Assembly (NCBI GenBank): GCA_019057795.1
Contig: JAHLWS010000042.1
Coordinates: forward strand, 1-64,000
Direction of reading: 5' to 3'
DNA length: 64,000 nucleotides
From: Promethearchaeota archaeon
GTDB lineage: Archaea > Asgardarchaeota > Lokiarchaeia > Sigyniarchaeales > SOKP01
Shown: positions 1-7,500 of the stretch, piece after piece
Layout: each line of letters begins with the position of its first letter
Position numbering within the stretch: position 1 is the stretch's first letter
Made by a program: the position numbers and the translations under genes
Notes under the pieces: generated by a model
Seen by the model: the letters and a program-made list of their open reading frames with translations, nothing else
Databases searched by the model: none
What the model was told of the DNA's origin: nothing

Positions 1-540
1 ACTAGCAAGATATAAAAGCGTTAAAGACAAGCATAGGATCATGTTTGAAACGAGAAGAATTCAAAAGCTAACTAAAAAGCGAAATAACAAAATTAGCGAC
101 CAATTTCACAAAATTTCAAGAAGAATTATTAATTATGCGTCGATAATAATCTTGGAACGATAATTATTGGGTATAATCGATTCTGGAAACAAAAAGTTAA
201 TATGGGGCGGAGAAATAACCAAAGATTCGTTCAGCTACCCTACTTCAAATTGATTTCTCAAATTCAATACAAATCCAAATTAGTAGGAATCGAAGTTATT
301 TTAGAAAAGGAATCTTATACCTCTAAATGCAGTTTTTTAGATAACGAATCGATTCAAAAACACAAAAACTATGCCGGAAAGCGAGTTAATAGAGGGCTAT
401 TTCGAAGCAAGAAAGGAATTGTCATTAACGCCGATGTCAACGCGGGGTATAATATAATTAAGAAAGTAGTCCCAAATGCCGTATCGGTTGATGGGATAGA
501 GGGTGTAGGGTTATACCCGTATTCTATTGCTGTTTTGTAA
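1..540 (+). pseudogene. tnpB: IS200/IS605-type TnpB remnant (C-terminal part, frameshifted)
   Basis: C-terminal half of a TnpB RNA-guided nuclease/transposon accessory protein, cut by the window edge. Reading from base 2 gives a typical TnpB helical segment (KHRIMFETRRIQKLTKKRNN, then ISDQFHKISRRIINYA) that runs into a stop at about 161. From about 142 the family sequence continues in another frame: NNLGTIIIGYN, then NMGRRNNQRFVQ, YTSKCSFLDNE, GKRVNRGLF, the RuvC-III block INADVNAGYNI with its Asp, and the terminal GIEGVGLYP. A one-base loss near 137-144 explains the switch, so the gene is probably dead. No tnpA is visible. The omega RNA of such elements normally overlaps the tnpB 3' end and would lie around 400-600, but I could not delimit it. 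Confidence 0.85.
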
Positions 541-595
541 TTACAAAATTTAATAGAATAAAATTTTTATTTCATGAAAGGAAATTAAAAATAAC

Positions 596-877
596 TTGGT
601 TAAAGTTGATCTAAATTTATTGAACATATTTGTATTGAAGGTTAAAAAAAATACTATTCAATACGAAGGACACACCGTTGGCGATATTATAACTCAATTT
701 CTTAAAGAGCATAAAAACCTATTAGATGATAGCATCCTATCCAAGAATAAGAAGAAACTAAATCCACTAATGGTCATTTTACTCAACGGCAGAAACATCA
801 CTTACATGAAGAATTATAAAACGAAACTCAAAGAAGGAGACCAACTTTACATATCGTTCCCAATTTCGGGAGGGTAA
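596..877 (+). CDS. Ubiquitin-like MoaD/ThiS/Urm1-family protein
   Basis: A 93-residue protein that ends exactly in Gly-Gly (ISFPISGG), as ThiS, MoaD, SAMP and Urm1 proteins do. Such proteins are adenylated at the C-terminal Gly by an E1-like enzyme and act as sulfur carriers or protein modifiers. The tail pattern (MVILLNGRNI, then LKEGDQLYISFPISGG) is the usual beta-grasp ending. It starts at TTG 596. An in-frame TGA at 575-577 excludes a longer form, and a weak AAAGGA lies upstream. No E1, MoaE or sulfurtransferase gene is adjacent, so its pathway (molybdo/tungstopterin, tRNA thiolation or protein conjugation) cannot be told. AOR enzymes further along the window do need tungstopterin. Confidence 0.75.
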   Translation: MVKVDLNLLNIFVLKVKKNTIQYEGHTVGDIITQFLKEHKNLLDDSILSKNKKKLNPLMVILLNGRNITYMKNYKTKLKEGDQLYISFPISGG

Positions 878-1001
878 TTTTCTAAATCAAACTTCTAATT
901 TTTACAATGAAAAAAGTAAGTATTTATTAGTTCCTTCTGCTATAAATATTTTGTAGAGTTACTTCCGACATTTTCAATAAAATGCCCATTGAACGATTAT
1001 T

Positions 1002-1934
1002 ATGAAAAAAATAAGCTTTATAGGACTTGATAATGCAGGTAAGACTAGTATTATCACTGTAATTACTAAAAGATTCGGTTTCGAAGAAGAGATTTCGAAA
1101 TTGATGCCTACAAGAAAAATCGCGCGTGATGCTTTCAAATTCTTAGGCGTTGAATTCATAAGAATGGATTTTGGGGGGCAATTACAATACAGAGAAGAAT
1201 ATTTGAAGAACCCAACTAAATATATTAGCGGAACCGACTTAATATTTTATGTTATCGATGCTCAGGATTACGATAGATATGTTGAGACAATAGATTACCT
1301 TGACCAAGTTTTACTCTTCCTAAAAGAAGAACAAGACTACCCTCCAATGTGTATTCTTTTTCATAAATTCGATCCGCAACTTACTAAAGAAAAGGTAATA
1401 AACCAGAGAATTTTGACTATTAAACAAGCATTAACCCGATATTCAAATGATTTTGATATCTTTTTCTTTGAGACTTCAATATACGATATTAAATCAGTAA
1501 TGGATGCTTTTTCAAGCGGGTTATCGTTATTATTTGAAAAAATGGAAATGGTATCTCAATTATTTGCTGAGATGAGTAAAAATTACAATTCGATTATGAT
1601 CGCATTATTTGACTCTAAAGGGATCACAATTGGTGAGTATTATCGGCCACATTTACATTTATTGGAAAAAATGCGGATTTACAATAAATATATGGATGCT
1701 CAAAAAAAAATAATAGCAGAAAACCGGACGCTATTAGAATTCTCAGACAAGTTTGAAAATGGCGATAGATATTCTGGATTGGTAGAAGTATTAAAGTTTG
1801 GGAACTTGGACTTCTATTTACTATTCATTATTGAAGAGGACGAACAGAATTTAGGAGATACTGTAGAAGTGTTAAATAAAATAGAAGCCGCGAAACCACA
1901 AATGGAAAATATAATTCTCCAATTAATACAGTAA
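1002..1934 (+). CDS. Rag/Gtr-like small GTPase with C-terminal roadblock/longin-like domain
   Basis: A 310-residue GTPase of the Arf/Rag branch. P-loop GLDNAGKTS is at residues 8-16, a switch I Thr in PTRK is at about 37, and G3 DFGGQ is at 56-60. G4 reads HKFD at 121-124, where most Ras-family proteins have NKxD; His-Lys-x-Asp is the Rag/Gtr signature. Residues ~185-310 form an alpha/beta region (NSIMIALFDSKG, then YLLFIIEED) that fits the roadblock/longin-type domain with which Rag GTPases dimerise. Eukaryotic Rags act at lysosomes in nutrient sensing; Asgard genomes encode many such GTPases of unknown role. It is a single gene with its own start ATG, and the downstream gene is convergent with an 11-base gap. 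The GTPase call is firm; the C-terminal domain class is inferred. Confidence 0.85.
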   Translation: MKKISFIGLDNAGKTSIITVITKRFGFEEEISKLMPTRKIARDAFKFLGVEFIRMDFGGQLQYREEYLKNPTKYISGTDLIFYVIDAQDYDRYVETIDYLDQVLLFLKEEQDYPPMCILFHKFDPQLTKEKVINQRILTIKQALTRYSNDFDIFFFETSIYDIKSVMDAFSSGLSLLFEKMEMVSQLFAEMSKNYNSIMIALFDSKGITIGEYYRPHLHLLEKMRIYNKYMDAQKKIIAENRTLLEFSDKFENGDRYSGLVEVLKFGNLDFYLLFIIEEDEQNLGDTVEVLNKIEAAKPQMENIILQLIQ

Positions 1935-1945
1935 AAGAAAAAGAC

Positions 1946-3022
1946 TTATTTAATTTTAAATCCCTTAATAAAATCTTTCATCTCTTTCTGAGTTGGAATT
2001 AACTGATTAGTAATTTTGTAAATTGCCGTATATGTAGCAAATTCTACGCATTTACTTAAGATAGCTTTTAATTTTTCGCGATTCTTATTTTTATTTAATT
2101 GATCGAGCATTTCTTTATCTTTAATTAATTCAAATAATTTCGTCAAAAACCCCGCTGCAAAACAATCTCCTGCCCCCGTTCGATCAACAACTTCTTCAAC
2201 TTCTATTCCGGGAAAAAAGACTTCAAAATTATCAGTTCTTGTAAAAGAACCTCCTTTTCCAGCCGTGTAAATTCGAATTTTTGCGTACTTTTTAAATTTT
2301 TCATCGACGTGATCGATTGAAAACGTCCCATTTAATATAGAGTAAGCATCCTTTAAGTTTAAAAAAAATAAATCAAACTTTTGCTTGATTAATCCATCAA
2401 GTTGTTCGATTGATTGAACTTTTTGGGTTTCTATATTAAAAGCGGTTATTAAACCCAATTTAGAACCATTTTCAAACAGTTTTATAAACTTTTTCGCAAT
2501 AGGAGTTGAATATAGTATTTTAGCATTCAAAAAAGCATTATCTTCAATTTCTATTCCTTCGAAGTTCATTTTATTTTTTAAATTAGGAGCTAAATGGATT
2601 TTTGTTGTAAAGTCTGATTTTATAATAGTACTAACTGGTGTAATTTCATCTATTTGAAAAATGTCATCGGTGTTTATGCCTAGTTCATTTAGTTCTGTAA
2701 TCATCCATTCACTTCCTCTTCCAATTACACTAATTAATTTAGTGAAAACCCCAAGCTTGGCGATAAATTCAGCTGAATTGTTACCATTCCCTCCTCTCTT
2801 AAAGTAACAATGCCCCACTATTTTTTTGGGTGTTTCTGAGAACCCTTTTTTAACTATTTTTTCAAATAATTTTCTATTAAGATCATCTGGGTTGAATTTG
2901 ATAAAATCAATTATATTCGTTACTATTTTTTGAACTAATTGCCAATAGAAATCGCTTTCGTAGTATAAATCTTGATGTAATTCTCCTAAAACAACAATAC
3001 CCTTATTCAATTTGTTTTTCAC
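1946..3022 (-). CDS. PfkB/ribokinase-family sugar or nucleoside kinase
   Basis: A 358-residue kinase of the ribokinase (PfkB) superfamily. The C-terminal signature DRTGAGDCFAAGF at about 279-291 holds the anion hole GAGD and the catalytic Asp. The N-terminal Gly-Gly substrate motif is also recognisable (FKRGGNGNNSAEFIAKLG, about 72-89). These enzymes phosphorylate sugars, nucleosides or related hydroxyl substrates with ATP. The substrate cannot be assigned. There is an unusual N-terminal insert of about 50 residues between the first beta strand (IVVLGELHQD) and the Gly-Gly motif. It stands alone, convergent with the GTPase and just downstream of the tRNA-Ser gene on the same strand. Confidence 0.85.
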   Translation of the reverse strand: MKNKLNKGIVVLGELHQDLYYESDFYWQLVQKIVTNIIDFIKFNPDDLNRKLFEKIVKKGFSETPKKIVGHCYFKRGGNGNNSAEFIAKLGVFTKLISVIGRGSEWMITELNELGINTDDIFQIDEITPVSTIIKSDFTTKIHLAPNLKNKMNFEGIEIEDNAFLNAKILYSTPIAKKFIKLFENGSKLGLITAFNIETQKVQSIEQLDGLIKQKFDLFFLNLKDAYSILNGTFSIDHVDEKFKKYAKIRIYTAGKGGSFTRTDNFEVFFPGIEVEEVVDRTGAGDCFAAGFLTKLFELIKDKEMLDQLNKNKNREKLKAILSKCVEFATYTAIYKITNQLIPTQKEMKDFIKGFKIK

Positions 3023-3045
3023 CCTAATAAATAATAAATAATAAA

Positions 3046-3154
3046 CGCAGATGGAGGGACTCGAACCCCCGAACGCTTACGCGCACCGGCTTTTATGGTA
3101 ATAGTGTATTACATTACTCTCGAAGCCGGCGTCTTACCACTGGACCACATCTGC
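3046..3154 (-). tRNA. tRNA-Ser(CGA), intron-containing
   Basis: On the minus strand a full class II cloverleaf folds. The acceptor stem is GCAGATG with CATCTGC (7 bp), the D-stem is GTC/GAC with AGTGGTAA in the loop, and the anticodon stem is CCGGC/GCCGG. The T-stem is GGGGG/CCCTC with loop TTCGAGT. The variable region is long (15 nt, with a CGC/GCG stem), which restricts it to Ser or Leu. The anticodon CGA lies at 3122-3120, and the discriminator base is G at 3046, as in archaeal tRNA-Ser. CCA is not encoded. A 27-nt intron sits at the canonical 37/38 position. Confidence 0.93.
3092..3118 (-). other. tRNA-Ser intron (canonical 37/38 position)
   Basis: Twenty-seven bases separate G37 (3119) from A38 (3091) in the tRNA-Ser anticodon loop. 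Removing them leaves a normal seven-base loop TTCGAGA. The insert contains an internal GTAAT/ATTAC pairing, which suits the bulge-helix-bulge substrate of the archaeal splicing endonuclease. Confidence 0.8.
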
Positions 3155-3287
3155 TTTAAATTATATGCTTTATTAGGATTAGTCCTAAAAAATATAAATT
3201 ATTTTCTAATAACATTTAGTTTGGATTGAATAAAAGTAAGTGAAGTAAATTAAAAGAATTAATAGCGGAAACAATATAAATCAGAAA

Positions 3288-3587
3288 TTAAGATCTAGGA
3301 ACATAAATCTTTAATTTTAACGTAGGATCTAATAATTTTATTAAGCTTTCTTCTTCGTATTGCTTTAATAGCAGATTTACAGTCGATATTCTTAAATCAT
3401 ACTTTAGAGCTAAGTCAGACGCCAATATAGATTTCCGTTTCGAAAGTGATTCTCTAATTTCCTTTTCTATTGAATTAGGTATAAAAGCATCTCTTTCTAC
3501 AATAGTGATTTGTTTTGATCTTCCGTATTTTCTACGTAAATTTAAAGTTGCTTTTCTGACCACTAACTTTTCTTCCTTTTCAGACAA
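3288..3587 (-). CDS. Small ribosomal subunit protein eS25-like (winged helix)
   Basis: A basic 99-residue protein whose C-terminal half looks like the eS25 winged helix (KSILASDLALKYDLRISTVN, then LIKLLDPTLKLKIYVPRS). Its N-terminus is a charged tail containing RRKYGRSKQ. eS25 lies near the head of the small subunit and is found in eukaryotes, TACK and Asgard archaea. I place the start at TTG 3587 because AGGTGAT sits four bases upstream. The ATG at 3617 would add ten hydrophobic residues without a ribosome binding site. It is divergent from the Bud23-like gene. Without alignment it could be another small winged-helix protein, but size, charge and motif order agree with eS25. Confidence 0.65.
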   Translation of the reverse strand: MSEKEEKLVVRKATLNLRRKYGRSKQITIVERDAFIPNSIEKEIRESLSKRKSILASDLALKYDLRISTVNLLLKQYEEESLIKLLDPTLKLKIYVPRS

Positions 3588-3711
3588 TAGTATCACCTTA
3601 AGAAATTGAAATGTCAAAAATTAAAGCTAATTAAAATATTAAATATTTAAATTCTAATAAAATTTTTGATTTATTCTATAAATTTAAAACTCTTTATCCA
3701 AACCAATTTAA

Positions 3712-4374
3712 TTGATTAAAATCTTAGGCCATTCTAATTTGAACGATAAATATAATTTTAATATTAAAAGAAAAAGACCAGAGGAATTATACGAGAGCGC
3801 ATTAGAATATTTTAAGAATGATACTCTTTCTAGTTATGCCAAGTCTAAATCCATAATGCGTACACAAAGAAAAATTACATTGAGAGCATTAGAAATAATG
3901 GAACTTAAAGAGAATCATTGTTTAATACTTGATGCTGGTTGTGGCCCTGGATTTGTGGCGATTTACCTGAATGAATTAGGACACAAGACAATAGCACTTG
4001 ACATCATTTCAGATTTTCTCAATTTTTACGATATTAAAGGTTTAAATCCCATTCTTGCTGATATGTGTTATCCTCCATTTCAACCAAGCATTTTTGACGC
4101 AATAATTTCCATTTCTGCTTTGCAATGGATCTACAAAGATTCAAATTTAGAAAAAAAGCGTTTAGATTTGATTGGTCTTTTTAAATCGTTTTATAGTATT
4201 CTGAAGCCTAACGGGAAAGCCGTTTTTCAATTTTATCCAAAAAGTAAAGAAATTATGGATGAAATTGGTAAAATTATTACCCAAAACACTCAGTTTAAAG
4301 GGAAATTTATAATTGATAATCCAAATAATCCAAGAAAAAGAAAAATATATTTATTGACGACAAAAGGTTTTTAA
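3712..4374 (+). CDS. Bud23/WBSCR22-like SAM-dependent rRNA methyltransferase
   Basis: A 220-residue class I methyltransferase. Motif I is LDAGCGPGFVAIYL from about residue 73; motif II ends in ALDI; a motif IV-like block SISALQWIY follows. The N-terminal start RPEELYE, with a following SIMRTQRKITLRALEIM segment, and the Ser-Ile-Ser-Ala-hydrophobic-Gln-Trp motif are characteristic of Bud23. Bud23 makes m7G in the 18S rRNA P-site region and acts with the zinc protein Trm112. The archaeal target is inferred by homology. No Trm112 gene is adjacent. It starts at TTG 3712, preceded by AT-rich promoter-like DNA shared with the divergent eS25-like gene. Confidence 0.75.
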   Translation: MIKILGHSNLNDKYNFNIKRKRPEELYESALEYFKNDTLSSYAKSKSIMRTQRKITLRALEIMELKENHCLILDAGCGPGFVAIYLNELGHKTIALDIISDFLNFYDIKGLNPILADMCYPPFQPSIFDAIISISALQWIYKDSNLEKKRLDLIGLFKSFYSILKPNGKAVFQFYPKSKEIMDEIGKIITQNTQFKGKFIIDNPNNPRKRKIYLLTTKGF

Positions 4375-4386
4375 AGAAAAATTGTG

Positions 4387-4411
4387 AAACAAGATTGTTT
4401 ATCATTTTTTT
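4387..4411 (+). terminator. Possible terminator: short inverted repeat and T-run
   Basis: AAACAA/TTGTTT (4387-4392 and 4395-4400) with a two-base spacer is followed by a run of seven Ts. It sits 13 bases after the Bud23-like stop codon. Archaeal termination depends mainly on the T-run, so the hairpin may be incidental. Confidence 0.35.
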
Positions 4412-4562
4412 ACCCACAATAATAATAATAATGCATATTGTTTTATTTTAGTCAAAAGTTAAATATGAAAATTGGTTTCTATATTGTTAAAAATACTTTT
4501 TTTTTAATCTTTAATAAAAAAATCAAATAAAAAAAAATACAAAAAGAAATGGTAGAAATATT

Positions 4563-7500
4563 ATGACAATGAAATTAACGCGAAATACAAAACGACGAAT
4601 ACTAGCTCTTCTTTTAATGTTAATGGTAATAAATATTCCTTTGTATTTCCCAACAAATTATTTGAATTCAAACAATGCTTCTACAACAATAGAAGATCAA
4701 TTGGATTTTGAATCTTTAACATTAAGTAATGATGTTGGGGAAGATCCTTGGAATAATGCATCTTTTCAGTGGAGACAGTGCATAAACATTACTAATCCTG
4801 GTGGATACAATCTAACAGACAATTTTATTAGCATATCTTTTGATTATGCGACATTAGTTGCTGAAGGTAAGATGCAATCTGATTTAGATGATGTGAGAAT
4901 TGCAGAAAACGGTGTTTTAAGAAAGTACTATATTGTTATAGATTATCCTTCAATCAATACGGCAACCGTCTGGTTCGAAACAAATTCTACTGCAGGTTTA
5001 TCTGAATATGATACTTATCTTTATTTTGGTAATGATACAGTAGGGCGTGCCACTAATTATTACATGAGCAATCATCCTGCTGGAACATCTTGGTGGAAAT
5101 TTGAGGAAGGTTCAGGTACAACCGCTATTGATTCTTTAGGGAATTATAATGGAACTTTTCGAGGAGGTCTTCCAACTTACGAAAGCACTGATCCTGCTAT
5201 AGGAGATTGGAACCTTGATTTCGATGGTACAAGTGATTACATATCTATCAATGATAAAGTCTTCGAAGATTCAAATATAATAGACGAAATAACCGTTAGC
5301 GTATGGTTCAAGACGGATTTTACAGGTTCGAGCTATTCTTCTAATTGGGCTTTTGTTGATTTCGACCGATCTGAATACTTTAATTTTTATATAAGAGGTG
5401 ATGATGGGAGGATTGGATTTTCCAGTGCTGCTACAGGATATAGTGGTCAAAATGATTTTTATGGACAAACTCTGGACTTAAACGACGGAGAATGGCATTT
5501 TGCTTGTATCGTTTACGATGGAACAGATAAAATGATATATAGAGATAACGGAGTTATGGATTCTATATGGGAAAACGCAATGGGAGGAAGAGCTTTTGGT
5601 ACCGGCACTACAAGATATGGATTTATTGGTGACGGCTCTGAAGCCTCAACCGATAATGGAGGAAGAAATAATTATTATTACGATGGAGAAATGGACGAAG
5701 TTAGATATTTTGACTATGCGGTTTCACCAAATGAAATTAAATGGTTAGCTAATTATTATCCCTTAACAACAGATTTGCTGGCTGTAACAGAAAGAGCTGC
5801 GACAGTAACAATTATAGTAAAGGACATTGACGGAAGACGCGTTCCAGGAGCTGAAGTCTCCTTATGGGAAAATTTAACACACATATTAAATATTCCCGAT
5901 ATAGGGGCCTTTACACAAAATAGTTCAGCAGACGGAACTGTAGTTTTCAATGGTGTACCGTTTGGAAAATACAACATTACTACTAACTATACATTAAACT
6001 CTGTTACTTACAAAGAAGAATATGTGTATGATAGTAGAACATTAATAGATGGGGAAGTGGAATTTAAAGGATTAATAATAACTCACACTATTTATGTAAA
6101 TCTATGGACAATCGATTTTGAAGTTGATGATTGGGACGGAGATCCATTAAATTATGGATATATTAACATTAATGAAAGTGGACAAGTAATTGAAAAGCTT
6201 ACGCTTGATTTCGATGGAAAAGCAACATTCCGGTGGTTGAATAGCAGTTCTGGTTATAATTACATGCTTTATTACGATAATGCAGATTACTCAACTTACA
6301 ATCCTACTCTCCTAAATTGGAGCACAATAACTCGTAAAGATACTAAAACTACATATTTAATATATGAAGAAAATACTGATGACTCAAGCGCATCAACATA
6401 TTCCGTTAATGTAGATACCTTCCTTTCAGGTTCGAGTTATGCTAATCCAGGTGATATTACAGTAATTGATGCTTCTGTTAATTTAACTAACATGGATAAT
6501 ATGACTCAAGTGAGAATTTGGTATTTAGATGACACAGGTCATAGATTTAAAGAATTAAAAGACTATAGTGGTTTAGCTACTGCTGATACATTTGTATATC
6601 ATCCCAAAGAAGAAGAAACATATGATGTATACGGACTTAGATTAGAGATTGATGGTGAAAATTCAACTACTTGCAATGGTGTTGTTGAAGTGTCTCTTAC
6701 ATATGCATATAACCAGAACATAACAACGCAAATGTCTAAGTTAAATATTACAATTATAGACGACACAGAAACAGTTCCAGTGGAAGGTATAACGGTAAGA
6801 ATAGAAAATAATGAGACAAAAGAACTCGTTGCTGAACTAAAGACCGATGATAATGGTGAAGCTTACGGGCAAATTAATGATGATTTAGTGTTCTGGTATA
6901 AAACGGGTTGGACGTATAATTTCTCATTATGGATCGTTTCACAACAACGCACTTTTAGAGTAAATTATTCTGATCAGTATTTTAATCCTAGCAATTTAGT
7001 CTTTCTTGATTATTATAATTATTCACTCAATTCAGCGTCTTCCCTTATTTTTGAGTTAGATTTGAATTATCAAAATAGAATTTCTGAATTTAAAAATGGA
7101 ACTTTATTTGCAGATGTAGATGTATTATGGGGTCAAAACATGAGCTTTTCTATTAATTTTACGACTTCATTGGATGGAGGTGTTATCTGGGTGGGTGATG
7201 ATGGAGATGGTAGTACTATGACTTGTACTATAAAAAGCACAGAATTTGGGAATCCAACACTTTTTGAGAGCTCAATGACATTTATAGGCGATGGAAATTA
7301 TTCGATCAAAATTAATTCAAGTCAATTTTCGGCAGGAGATTATGGGAAATCATATATCGCTGTAATATCTGGGAGAAAATTATTTTATAATAATCCTCCA
7401 AATGAGGCTTTTATAATCCAGATAAATTCTTTATCGACAGGTATAAGCGTTCATAATTATACTACACTTGCGGAATTACCGTCATATTCAGTTTCACAAT

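Noticed and set aside
3588..3617. Longer eS25-like N-terminus from ATG 3617
   Set aside because: It adds hydrophobic residues absent from the family, while TTG 3587 has AGGTGAT at good spacing.
5756..5977. Small antisense frames inside the giant surface-protein gene
   Set aside because: They lie opposite a conserved reading frame and show no start signals or domains.
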